Made by a program: the position numbers and the translations under genes. Below are positions 24,088 to 35,081 of a stretch of 64,000 nucleotides of DNA, piece after piece (position 1 is the first letter of the stretch; each line of letters starts with the position of its first letter). The notes under the pieces are model-generated. The model searched no databases. It worked only from the letters and a program-made list of their open reading frames with translations, and had not been told where the DNA came from. The DNA is from Parietaria judaica (taxonomy: Eukaryota; Streptophyta; Magnoliopsida; Rosales; Urticaceae), in the NCBI GenBank assembly GCA_954871525.1, contig OX940870.1:8153501-8217500 (forward strand), read 5' to 3'.

Positions 24088-24560
24088 GGGTTAATGATGG
24101 CAAAAATACCCAAAGTTTGGTCAAAGAACCCCTCGGGTACCCAAAGTTTGAAAATGGTGGTAAAAATACCCAAAGTCATATTTGGGGAGTTGACCACTCC
24201 AATCTCGTAACACCGTTAATTTACATGTTAACTCTGACCACGCGGACAAACGTGGGTTGCCGACAGAATAATTTTTTCCATGTTGACAAGCCCACATCAG
24301 CCTCGTTTACGAGAAAATAGCGAATTAAACCCCTAAGTAATACTATTTATTTAATACAAATAATTGAACCTCTAATGATTACACTTAACGAAATACATTT
24401 TTCCACGTGGCCAGAGTTATTGGGTAAGTTAATGGCGTTACAAGAATGACGTGGTCAACTCCCCAAATGTGACTTTGGGTATTTTTGCCGCCACTTTTAA
24501 ACTTTGGGTACCCGAGGGGTTCTTTGACCAAACTTTGGGTATTTTTGCCGTCATTAACCC
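24088..24560. mobile_element. Foldback MULE-like MITE (473 bp)
   Basis: The ends are GGGTTAATGATGGCAAAAAT and the matching inverted end. The arms contain repeated 'aatacccaaagtttg' on both sides. The element is a close relative of the copy at 47079-47549. The flanks are TATATATAT on both sides, compatible with a 9-bp target duplication but uninformative because they lie in a TA microsatellite. It appears inserted in another repeat, since 'gcagcgaaagtcattgaactc' lies to its left and related 'agtcactaaactc' to its right. Confidence 0.8.
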
Positions 24561-25246
24561 TATATATATATATATATATATATATTATAAACAAGTCACT
24601 AAACTCAAATTTTAACGAAGAAAGTCATCTAACTCGTCAATTTCTTACAAATAAGTCATTAAACTCATTTTTTGGCTGAAAAAATCGCTAACTTACTCTT
24701 TTTTTTTTTTGTGGCAAATTCATCCTTACAAAGTTAAATGCCACATTTTTACACTTTATATATCACTATAGATAATTACATATCATATATGAGCCTTTCT
24801 CGACCGTCCTTCCGACCGCGTTATGATGCCCGTAGTCGGGCATATTCAACGAGAGCTACTATGGGTAGTAGGCCTCGGACAAGAGGACAATCAAAGTGTG
24901 TGGCGACGGCGAGTGCGAGTCTAACAACAACACATAAAAAAAACATTTCGAACTACATATTTCAGCAAACAAAAAACAAGAAATAACCAGGAAATTTTAA
25001 ATCCTCGAAGCTCGAACTATAGATTTCGACGAATAAAAATCAATGATTCACCTATGTAGTGTAGAAGAATTTATATCGTTTCGACTCTTCGTAGTGAGTA
25101 GTGACACAGTTTTCAAAGAGGGATATATATTATATATATTTATTTATATCTAGAGAGAGAAGAGAGACTTCCTCTGCACTGCAGTGGAGTGTGATCGCAA
25201 AGCTAACATCTCTTTCTTCTGTTGAGAAAAGCTCCAACACTCAACA
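24561..25246. other. Microsatellite, repeat relic and promoter of E2 copy 2
   Basis: A (TA)n tract occupies about 24561-24586. It is followed by 'aagtcactaaactc'-type repeat sequence to about 24740. From about 25060 the sequence resembles the 5' flanks of SUMO E2 copies 1 and 3 ('agaagaatttatatcg'), which marks the 5' extent of the duplicated unit. A TATA-rich stretch lies near 25125-25150. Confidence 0.5.
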
Positions 25247-26147
25247 ATGTCCGGAGGCGTAGCGCGTGGGCGTCTGGCGGAAGAGAGAAAATCGTGGCGT
25301 AAGAACCATCCTTACGTATGTCATCTCTTTCTCCTTTCAAGTTATTTTCTGCAAGTTCGAATCTTTCTTCTCTCCAGAAAAATGGTATCTTTCGTTGTTA
25401 TGTTAGGGTTTTGTGGCGAAGCCGAAGACAGGTGCTGATGGGACCGTGAATCTCATGGTCTGGAACTGCATTATCCCTGGCAAGCCCAACCTTGGTTTCT
25501 CCTTCTTATATATTTTTAACTTTCATAACTTTTGCCGAGTAGTTTCTTTGCGTTTATGGTAATACAATTCCTTTTAAATCAATTATGTCTTCTTGTTAAT
25601 ACTGCAGAGTGATTGGGAAGGCGGGCATTTTCCCGTTACCCTTCATTTCTCCACGGACTACCCGAGCACGCCTCCGAAGTGCAAGTTTCCACCGGGCTTC
25701 TTTCACCCCAACGTTTTTGATCAGGGGAGTGTGTGTCTTTCGATCCTCGACCAGAGAAAAGTAAGCTATCACCCCCGCTGTCGCCGGAGATCATCGAATG
25801 TTTATTGACATTTTTGCCCATTTCCCAGGGATGGAAACCAGCCATCACGGTGAAGCAAATCCTGTTAGGAATCCAGGATTTGCTCGATCAGCCTAACCCG
25901 GCTGACCCTGCACAAGCTGCTGTGTGTATGCTCTTCACTCACGTAAGCACGGATTAAACACGGACTAACGGGAGTTCACCGAAGTGATGAATTCCCGTTA
26001 AAAACTACCAACGACACACCTAAGATTACTTAACTAAATTACCCAAATACTAGCCCCTAAACTATTTTGGCTTGCAATTTGCAGAAACCAGAAGAGTACA
26101 AGAAAAAAGTTCGGGAACAGGCAAAGAAGTATCCCTCTTCTATCTGA
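25247..26147 (+). pseudogene. SUMO-conjugating enzyme E2, SCE1-like, copy 2, splice-site lesion
   Basis: Predicted exons by alignment with copies 1 and 3: 25247-25315, 25407-25490, 25608-25760, 25829-25942, 26085-26147, giving 160 aa, the usual SCE1 length. The HPN motif, active-site SVCLSIL (Cys94) and the catalytic Asp are intact; the tyrosine after HPN is Phe. The lesion is at the 5' splice site of intron 2. Copies 1 and 3 read gtcggt after the last codon, but this copy reads cttggt, so there is no GT. Using the nearest GT four bases on leads to TGA almost at once. Unless a non-canonical site is used, no full-length protein is made. Nothing else is broken, which suggests recent loss. Confidence 0.75.
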
Positions 26148-26529
26148 AGTTTATGATGATCCAGAAACTGACTCCTTTCTTTTTTATTGACTATTTTAAG
26201 TATTTAGACATAATATTTTGGAACAGTACTAGTTTTCTAGAAAAACTTACTCCTATCCTATGATTATGAACATGGTAATTGCTCTGTGTTTGTATCTGCT
26301 TAGAGCTACTTGGGATGTTCATATCGTTTTGTTTATAATTATATATTTGATAGATGGAATGGCGTTTATACGTGCGTATCTCTGTTGGGTTCGTGTCCTT
26401 TCTTTTCGCTTCTTAACTTTTCGCCCATGGCTATTCAATGGTCTTTATGATCTGTTCTTTGCTATGCATAACGTTATTTTTTTCACTTCTCGGTTATTTA
26501 AGGTAGTTCGTCTCCTAAATTTTGGTGTA
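26148..26529. other. 3' flank of SUMO E2 copy 2
   Basis: The early part resembles the 3' flanks of the other E2 copies. The frame at 26260-26535 is an unsupported hydrophobic chance ORF. Confidence 0.45.
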
Positions 26530-26537
26530 CTTTAAAC

Positions 26538-27816
26538 CATGGTTTCGATTTTCGCGATAATCGAGCGATTTATCGCTGAAAACCACTTCTCGGTATTATA
26601 TTTTTATACTTATCGCGATTTTTCGATTCGAAAAGCAAGTCACTTATCTCTCAAACTTATCAAGTGTATTTTCTCGAAAAGCAAGCTACTTTTCGGTCAA
26701 AAACGATAAGTCAACTTTGGTATAAATTTTTCTTTTTTTTTGCGGCAGAAGTTCCAACTTCTTTTAATTTCGAAATTTAAATGTATTTTTAGGGTTTTTT
26801 TTAGTAGATCTTTAGTGTTTTGATGTTTAAATGTTGTATATGTATGAATCATGTCAATTTTTCACATTTTTATTCTATATTTGTAGTAGTTACTTAGAAA
26901 GACATTAGGTTGAATGAAAGTTAAACTTTGAGTTTCATATTAGTTTAATTGTACATTTTACGTTTTGAATCAAATGTTGTTGAAATTGATTTTTTTTTAA
27001 AAGTATATGATGGAATATAGATGAATCAAGATGGTTTGTGTGATTTTTATTGATTTTTTGCAGATTTGGGTTAAATTTAAGGGTTTATGCAAATTATTTC
27101 CAATTGCGATAAAAGTACCAATTTTCCTAAAAATAGTGAATGAGATATATTTTAATTTTTTTTTCCTGTAATTTCATTTTGTAACATTGTATATAATTAA
27201 GAAGCTATTAGTTTGACATAATTATTTTTGTAATTGATGTCTTTCTGAATTATGACCTTATTGCGGCAAAAGTACATATTTTTGGAAATTAGTTAAGTTA
27301 AGCTAGTTAGTCTATTTTTTTTATGTAAAATCATTTTATAACATTGTATATAACTTATAAAATGTGAGGTTGACATAATTATTTTTAATTCGACGTTTTC
27401 CCGAATTGCAACCTTATTGCGGCAAAAGTGATTTTTTTTATAAATTGGTTGAATTGAGCTAGTTCTTCGTTTTTTTTATGTAACCTCATTTTGTAACATT
27501 GTATATAATTCTGATACTGTGATTCTGACATAATTAGTTTTGTAATTTGACGTTTTTCAATTATTAAGGAAAATATACATTTAGTATTTTATGTTATAAA
27601 AAATATTTTAGGTATGAAAATATATATGAAAATATTTTATAAGTTTTCCATCGATAAATCTATCGATAAGCGATTAATCCATCGATAAGTTCGATAAGTT
27701 TCGGTAACGGCAAACGATAAATTTTTTAGGTTTTCCATCGAGAAATCCATCGACAAACGATTACTCCGTCGATAACGACAAACGATTTATCGGCAAAAAC
27801 GGCATTCAAATCCTTG
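26538..27816. mobile_element. CAAGG-type hAT non-autonomous element (1279 bp)
   Basis: Perfect 8-bp target-site duplication CTTTAAAC at 26530-26537 and 27817-27824, the length typical of hAT transposons. Ends are CATGGTTTCGATTTT and CAAATCCTTG. Both subterminal regions are dense in CGATAA/TTATCG motifs. Inside, at about 27165-27560, a roughly 120-bp unit containing 'ttgcggcaaaagt', 'aacattgtatataa' and 'tgacataatta' repeats about three times. No transposase coding is seen. Confidence 0.88.
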
Positions 27817-27824
27817 CTTTAAAC

Positions 27825-28560
27825 ACTAAAAACACTGAAAATTACACAAGATACTATTAATTTAATATTATATTTATAGTTACTTTATCTCTATTCAACT
27901 TATATTTATTTATTTTAACAATTTATTAATTAAATAATGAAGTGTTTAGTGTTGTGATTTGTACATAATATCACACTAAATATAGTGTAACACTATTTCA
28001 TTTCACTAAAATAGCGAGACCAAAAAGGTGTTTTGAAGTCCGCTAAGAGATTGGATTTAGTTAATCCGAGCTTTACATTTTACTTGCGAGAAAACACTTG
28101 CAAGTTTTTGGAGCTGCAAAAGGAGACATAGCTTGGTAGCGCCTTTTCAACTATACACAAATGTCGGAAAAAAAACTTATTCACGGTGTTAAATTTCCCG
28201 AATACCCATCTGCATGCCCATCGAAAATCTTTTTTCAAGGATATGCGAAACGATATATCCATCGGCATACCTATCGACATACCTATCAAGATACTCATCG
28301 ACAAGCGATATATCCGTAAAATAAAAAGTGTGAAACGACATCGGCAAGCGGTATTTAAAACCTTGCATTTATTTATTAAAAGAACCTATCGAACTATTGT
28401 GTAATATAAGATTTATATATATAAAAGAAATGTGGGGCCTAAAGCCATGGCCCAACTTGTTTGTGAGTTGTGCGAAGCCCTGAACGCATATGAACTAGAC
28501 AAGTGTACTTCTCAATGAGTACAGTCGTATACTATTGAATAGTGAACACATTCATGATTC
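27825..28560. other. Intergenic DNA with a hAT-like end relic
   Basis: At about 28195-28370 the motifs 'atatccatcgg', 'catcgacaagcgata' and terminal 'aaaaccttg' resemble the right end of the CAAGG-type hAT family. No left end or target duplication could be placed. No gene seen. Confidence 0.4.
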
Positions 28561-28755
28561 TTCTTACCATTTATTCTAAAAGTGCAGAATTCATATCCTT
28601 GGAGATTTCGAATAGATACAATCCCTAATTTGGCGAGACCACAAGAAGACACACTTTCACAATTCGGAGAATATAAATCACCAGACACCAAGGTAATATG
28701 GATTCTTTTAATCGTTTTCGATTCTTCTTTTTGCAATAGTTCGAGACAACAGAGT

Positions 28756-28759
28756 GATC

Positions 28760-28824
<65 letters not shown>
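28756..28824. repeat. Compound (TA)n(GA)n microsatellite before E2 copy 3
   Basis: Roughly 30 bases of TA followed by about 38 bases of GA end 16 bases before the ATG at 28841. Near-identical 'agagtgatc' phrases flank the tract. If the leader extends this far upstream, as the conserved flanks suggest, the tract lies in the 5' UTR. Confidence 0.9.
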
Positions 28825-28827
<3 letters not shown>

Positions 28828-28840
28828 TCGCAGTTGAAGA

Positions 28841-30003
28841 ATGTCGGGAGGTGCAGCGCGTGGGCGTCTGGCGGAAGAGAGAAGATCTTGGCGTAAGAGC
28901 CATCCTTACGTACGTGATCTACTACTACTTTTGCCACTTTTGCCACTTGTTTTTCCTTTTCAAGTGTAATAATAGTATCTTGATTTCATGTCTGGTCGTT
29001 GTCATTTTAGGGTTTTGAGACAGACGCTGATGGGACCGTGAATCTCATGGTTTGGAACTGCATTATCCCCGGCAAACCCGACGTCGGTTTCTCTCATCGT
29101 TTTATATTTCTAACTTTCACAACGTTAACGCAGTAATGTAAATAAGCCTTGATCACCAACTCAGAAAATTAAAACAATGAAACGCCCAAAGCATTCATGT
29201 GAATACCCTGCGCTAAATACGCCTTGAGTTATAAAACCCGTCCAGGCCGATCAACATGATTACCTCGGTAGGGTTTTCTTAGCGGCTTAGGCAAACTAGT
29301 TTTTGAAGTGTCACGAAAGTTTAGACTTTGTACCCCGAGGATACATGTTCAAATGCTTAACCAACCGAACTAGAATTATTGACCTAATTCACGCAATTTG
29401 AACAGACTGATTGGGAAGGCGGGCATTTTCCTGTTTCCCTTCATTTCACCGAAGACTACCCAAGTAAACCCCCGACGTGCAAATTTCCAAAGCAATTCTT
29501 TCACCCAAATGTTTATATAGATGGGGACGTGTGCCTCTCGATCCTCAGCGCCTATGAAGTAAGCTTTCGTCGGAGATCAAATCTTCGTGCTAATTACATC
29601 ACGAGATCAAATGAAACTGTCGCCCATTTTGCAGGGATGGAAACCAGCCATCACGGTGAGGCAAATCCTGTTAGGAGTACAAGATTTGCTCGATCAGCCT
29701 AACCCGGAAAGTCCTGCACAACACGGTGCGTGTAATCTCTTCACTCAGGTAAGCGAGATTCAAACACGAATCAAGAGAAACTCACCGAAGTGATGAATTT
29801 CATCAGTGTTTAATTGGTGCCTAATATATTTAGCAAACGCTAATTCCTACTTATTACAAACTACTAAAAAGGTACATAACAAAGATTATAATCAAAGGCC
29901 TGGTTTTTACTTTAGAACTATTTTTGGCTTAAAATTGCAGAATCCAGCATAGTACAAGAGAAGAGTTCAGAAACAGGCAAAGAAATATCCATCTACTATC
30001 TGA
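28841..30003 (+). pseudogene. SUMO-conjugating enzyme E2, SCE1-like, copy 3, premature stop
   Basis: Exons by alignment: 28841-28909, 29011-29082, 29406-29558, 29635-29748, 29941 onward. All introns are GT-AG. The last exon reads Asn-Pro-Ala and then TAG (29950-29952), where the family has Glu (GAG). The remaining codons to TGA at 30003 still match copies 1 and 2, so the stop is recent; the product would be 139 aa without the last helix. In addition exon 2 lacks the four codons for VAKP (a clean 12-bp deletion). The Asp equivalent to human UBC9 D127 is Ser, in the sequence PESPA. The active Cys (residue 90) and HPN-Tyr are intact. An E2 without its final helix and catalytic Asp is unlikely to work normally. 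Confidence 0.85.
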
Positions 30004-31195
30004 AAATCTATGTTTTTTTATTACTATATTAGGTATTTAACCATGATATACTAGAGAGAAATAGTATTTAACCTTTACTTTTGTGAGCCGATTCTATTTA
30101 TATATTTTGATACGTTGGGTTTAGATTCGTTTATAGTACAGATCCGAATGAATACCAAATATTTTATTGTTTTAGTTGTGACAACTATACACATGAATAC
30201 GTGTCTATGTTTTGGTATTTTAATACGTTTTTAGCTGTTAAGGTTACGATGGATGGAGTTGGTATGGATACATGAACCAGCATGTGTCCAAATCCATGGT
30301 CTTGATTTGGAATTTTACGGTCAACCTTGTGCCGCCATAACATGAAGCGCATAATAAAACCAAGGCACGTTTCGTTCAAGCCTTGACCTTTTTGCTCATT
30401 CCCAACCATTGAAATTGTAACACCAAATTAATGTGGTATGGTATGTTCCTTTTTTAACTTTTCACCCATGATTAATAATGGTCAATTCTCTCTCCTATGC
30501 GCATAACATTATTGTTCTTCTTTCCTATCACGTTCATATTTCTATTCCTGACGTGCATTATCAGTATGATTTACAGAACAAGACTCGTGCTTTATTAACC
30601 ATAAAGCGAAAGCAATGACGTTACACATGGTTTTTCAATTTGTGATCCGAAATCTTGGCTTGGCTTCTTTCGTAGCTTCGTGGTGCGACGTAAATAATTG
30701 GGCATTTTAGGACCTTAAGTTGAGGAACTAGGCCAATAATCCGCATCCGAAACGTTAATTAGACCTAGCCGTCATTTATTCACGTATTCTTTTCCATTGT
30801 CACATTTTTTCAATCATAGTGAAAATCTTTTGATTTGGGTTTGGTTTAACACTCTTGGCTTATGCAGTTTCAAATAATCTGAACAGCACGCAATCCATTA
30901 AGATCACACATTAAAGCTGGCAAAAAGAGACATTGCTTGATAGGGTAATTTCAATTTCCAAGTATACCTTCATGTTGGGTAAAAAGAATCATTTACAGTA
31001 TCACCTATTCAGTATAAAAAAGAGTCGTATTCCAATATAAATGCACATTATTTATGCTATCTTTGTACAAGAAAATACATCATGTAATGGTTCAAAAATA
31101 AAACTCATAAAATAGTGTTCTATTTGTTTCTGTTCTTTGTTTCCTCTCTTTTGAGTAAAGAAAATTGGATCTCTATCTCTTTCACCACTGTGATT
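30004..31195. other. Gap between SUMO E2 copy 3 and the SPRY gene
   Basis: Convergent 3' flanks of the E2 copy (plus) and the SPRY gene (minus), with AT-rich DNA between. No other gene or clear element is seen. Confidence 0.5.
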
Positions 31196-32884
31196 CTAAG
31201 ACACTACGTTCGGCGACTTCCCTGCACTGTCCAACACGATCTCGAACAAATCGGCTTCCGACTCCTCGTCGAAATCCAAATCCCGCCTCGGGTTCATCGG
31301 AGTCTGCCCTCCTCTGGTCGACCACCGGTTCAGCCACTGCGAGTCGATTCGCCCCATCGAGAAAAGCTCTTTACTATCATCATACCCCAGCGCCGCCGGC
31401 GAGCTCGCGACGGGGCCGACGAAGCACGGGTTGGGCGTCCTGTGCGCGTTCGCGGGCGCGTACTTGAACGGGCTCTGCCCGAAGTTGACGAGCACCGAGC
31501 TGTCGTTGTTGGCCGCGAGGGTCGGGTAGAGCGGCGTCCCGAACTCCTCTGATTTGCAATGGACCAAGTGGATCACTTCGGAGTCTACCGTGAACAACAC
31601 CTTCTTCTGTTTCGGGTCAAATCCGCAGCCGATCACCTTCTCCGTTCTTCCCCACTCTGCGTTTTCGGATGCGAAGACGAGCTTGATTCCTGAAGAAAAA
31701 GACAACATTAATTTAGCATTAAAATCTGACATCGAATTTGGTTGACATGTTTGAAGATCATTAGACCAGAGAGTCAATTAATTCGCCGTAAATGCAGTGC
31801 TATCTGTTTTTCTTGCGTAATAAGGAAAAGGAAGACCAGTTTCAAACTCATTTATGTTTCTCACCAACAAGAATTGATCTGTCCCCATTTTTGAATTTAA
31901 TGCAACAAACAATTCAAATTCAACCCTTTAGAAATGAACTCTGAACTCACCGTCAACGTAAACAGAGCCGTCGGAGTTGAACCCGATACTCCCGGGATAG
32001 CTCCCGGGGAGCTTCAACGGGAGAAACCCGCCAGCCGTCAAGCCTACGGACAACATCACGACGTCTTTTCCACCGGCTTTGTCTTCTTCCTTAGGCTTCA
32101 ACTCCTCAACCTTGGCATTCCCTCCAAAATAGACCAGAGACTCCGAATTCGCCCTCGCATTCGAGCTCTCCTCGATCAGCTTCGTCTTCTCGCCTTCCCT
32201 CACCTTCCCCTTGACGGAATCACGCTCCTCTCCGCTCCCGTGGCAATGCAAAACCGTGATCTCGAAGTACGCCTCTTGCGGGAACGACGAGCTCTTCCCC
32301 AGGGGTGGCCCCGGGAGAGGCAGCGCCGTCGTGATCGCTGATAGAGCTGAAGTACCGTCGTCGATCACAACGCTGTTATTCAACGGCCTCCTCAGGCCGG
32401 GGTTCAGCCTGACCTTCTGCATAAAATCCGCGGAGTCCTGGCAAATCTCCCAGCTCGTCTCTGGCTCCGTCTCTCGCCGGGCATCCCCAGCCGCGCAGAG
32501 CCCAAGCAGCCCCCGCGTCGAGGATCTCGGCGGCGTCTCGAGGGTGGCATGTCCGGAGAACGCGAAGCGCGACCATCCATTCTCGACGGCATCGGTGACG
32601 AGGGACGGGTGATCGGACCAGCTGAACAGCGGCTTCCCTGCGGCGGAGCCGCCGAACATGTAGTAGTCGCCGCGTCTCTTGCCGTCAGAGAAGCCGAGAG
32701 CCTGGGAGTGGTGGCTATGGCGGAGAGAAATCTCGGTTCTGGAATCGTTCCTGGCGATCTGGTGGCTGGGAATCTGGTCGTGGGGCTTGGTGCGGAGGCA
32801 TTGCCGTATGGTCAAGATGATGACCAGAGACAGGACTGCGGAGGAGAAGACCGCGAACACGACATGGCTGTGTTCGAAGAGCAT
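31196..32884 (-). CDS. SPRY-domain protein with N-terminal membrane anchor (475 aa)
   Basis: Two exons on the minus strand: 31951-32884 and 31196-31689, joined by a GT-AG intron in phase 1 (donor GACG|GTGAGT, acceptor TTCAG). Residues 9-26 form a hydrophobic segment followed by basic residues, suggesting an N-terminal membrane anchor. About residues 204-395 form a SPRY/concanavalin-like fold, with AYFEITVLH, VMLSVGLTAGG, LPGSYPGSIGFNSDG and, in exon 2, VIGCGFDPKQKKVLFTVD. A region rich in charged residues (about 215-270) interrupts the fold. SPRY domains are protein-binding modules; the partner here is unknown. The start is supported by similarity to the duplicated fragment at 20886-21101. 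The gene lies convergent to E2 copy 3. Confidence 0.85.
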
Positions 32885-33372
32885 GATCTTTGTCTGGTTT
32901 TGAACAGCAACAGACAGAGATCAGTTCTCAATTTTGAATATGTTTTTTCGTTATGAAATATGAAGGAGAGGAATTAAGAAGGCGTGGACTAAGACTGGTT
33001 CAGGAAAGGCAGGGGTAAAATGGGAAAGAATGTCGAGCACAGATGTTTGTTTGTAACTCTTCTGTTTTTCAACTTGATGACTTTTCTTTTTTTACTTCCT
33101 TTTTAGTTAATTAATTTATTAGGTGTAAAGACTTTATACTCTTTCGACAATATATTAATGGTAAGCCGACTTTATTTCTTCATATTAAAATGCGTGAATG
33201 ATATCTGTTGGTTTTTAATAGAATGTGTCATATGATAAGCTTTTCTTTTTTTTGTATGGCGTCAATGGTGTATTAATTATAACGATTCGGATGAGTAATA
33301 CTGATTAATAAGTTTATCCGGATTTATTTAATCTTTCTATATACAATTATACATATACGCGGTCAAATAAAT
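32683..33372. repeat. Segmental duplication, copy B (partner 20893-21580)
   Basis: Covers the start of SPRY exon 1 and about 490 bp of upstream DNA. It matches 20893-21580 in the same orientation. The upstream conservation suggests that promoter elements were copied with the gene start. Confidence 0.85.
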
Positions 33373-34074
33373 AAATAAATAAATATTAATTTTTAATTGT
33401 ATGAAGATAAGGTCTTGTTTCCAAGCCTGGAAACTAGAAAGCCGCGAGTGTCAAGAGGGCTTTCACGTCATTTTCTCGTAATCACTGTCGGACACGTGGA
33501 CTCGAAGCCGAGACAGTTTGGTCGGAGTGTGGAAACAAAGGAACAGAAGAACAGAAGTTACTGAACTCGAAAAAGCCATGTGGAACAAATTTATGGTAAT
33601 ACGTGACGGTGGTTATTCGTCGATTGGCAGTTAGTTTTTCCGTTTTCCTTCTTTTGACCTTGTATCACGGATTGTATGTAATGTATAAAGAAAGGTTAAT
33701 TTGGTCAGAACTCAGAATATAATAGGAAATTTATATGGTGCGATTGTTATGGTGAAGCTCGACGTAAGTCAAGAGACCCAAAAAAAGGAGTGATCAATGC
33801 CAATTGAGCTGTATGCAAATCTTGTAATCATTGGGAATTATGCTTCAATGCCATAAAATAAAGGGAAGATTATTAATATCAGAAGATTGCTTATATATAT
33901 TTTTATAATACATATACATAGTCATTAACGTGGAGAATGGGATGCGTTTAGGACTGCTTTAAATGTTTTTTAAGGGAAAAAAATAGAATATGGATCGGTA
34001 GTTGGGTGATACGAAATATTTTTCTTCTTTTTATAGCATTTTGTTGTCATTGCTCAATTAAAGAGAAAAATGAA
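33373..34074. other. Intergenic DNA upstream of the SPRY gene
   Basis: No gene seen. A short (AAAT)n tract lies at about 33366-33386. Confidence 0.5.
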
Positions 34075-34082
34075 GCAAGAAC

Positions 34083-34740
34083 TAGGGCTATAATTAAAAC
34101 CCGGAATCCGGTTTTAAATCCGCATCCGCACCCCCATCCGATTTTAAAATCCGAATCCGGATACGGATATCCGAATCCGGATTTAAAATCGGATTCGGAT
34201 TTTTAAAAATCCGGATATCCGGATCCGGTTTAAAACCCGGTTTATTTTGATATTTTAATTGTTTTTTTTTTGTTTTTTGTTGGGGGTACTTATTTATTTG
34301 TGATGCTTTTTTTTAATTGTCATATCTTTTGCAGTTGATGATGATGTTGACGCTTGATGATGCACGGGAATGAAGAAAAGATGGTGCGGAATGAAGACGG
34401 AGATTTGAATGCATTTTTAATTTTATATGTATTATGTGACAATATATATTAGATTTGTTCGGTTTTTTGGACAACGGGAAAATATGTAGACTTGTACAAG
34501 TTTTTTAGTCGTTAAAATTAACTTTTTTTTTAATAAATAAAAACCGGATCCGGATATTCGGATAATATCCAGATCCGGTTTTAAAACCGGATTCGGATCC
34601 GATCCGGGTTTTGAAAAGAAATATCCGGATTTCCGGATATCCGGTTTTTCGGATCCGGATACCTATTCGGATATCCGGTTTTTCGTATCCGGATTCGGAT
34701 AGTTCCGAAAAACCGGATATCCGCTCCGGTTACACCCCTA
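34083..34740. mobile_element. TAGGG-type hAT non-autonomous element (658 bp)
   Basis: Perfect 8-bp target-site duplication GCAAGAAC at 34075-34082 and 34741-34748. Ends are TAGGGCTATAAT and GTTACACCCCTA. Both ends are packed with variants of 'atccggatatccgg', a self-complementary motif. It is related to the element at 49670-50246. No transposase coding. Confidence 0.92.
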
Positions 34741-35081
34741 GCAAGAACTCCCAAATTTATTTAAAATTACGTGATATATTTCAAGTTTATAATTTAGTTG
34801 ATTAAATGTTTATGTCTTACCGTTTGTGTCTTCGATCAACTTTTTTTACATATATTTTTATTAAAATTAAGCCATATATATGTGTATGTTTTCATTGAAA
34901 AAAAATATATGTTATTTTGACTTGTACATGTATGAAAAGGCTCAATATTAAATATTAATTATGAAGGCAAATAAGACAGAATCAATCCACACATTTCAAA
35001 ATTAGTGTAATTGAAAATTTGAAAATATATTATACTATTCTCATAAATGAGTCTATGTATTATTTTTTTACGGGAAAATTA

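Noticed and set aside
24051..24594. Similar ORFs with 'NDGKNTQSLVKEPLGYPKF' on both strands and again near 47110
   Set aside because: They are translations of the inverted arms of a MITE family, not proteins.
28512..28946. A 144-residue minus-strand ORF before E2 copy 3
   Set aside because: It reads through the TA/GA microsatellite and E2 exon 1 antisense; its Ser-Leu and Ile-Tyr runs are repeat translation.
31115..32956. Plus-strand ORFs of 100-145 residues across the SPRY gene
   Set aside because: They are shadows of the minus-strand SPRY exons and have no recognisable domains.
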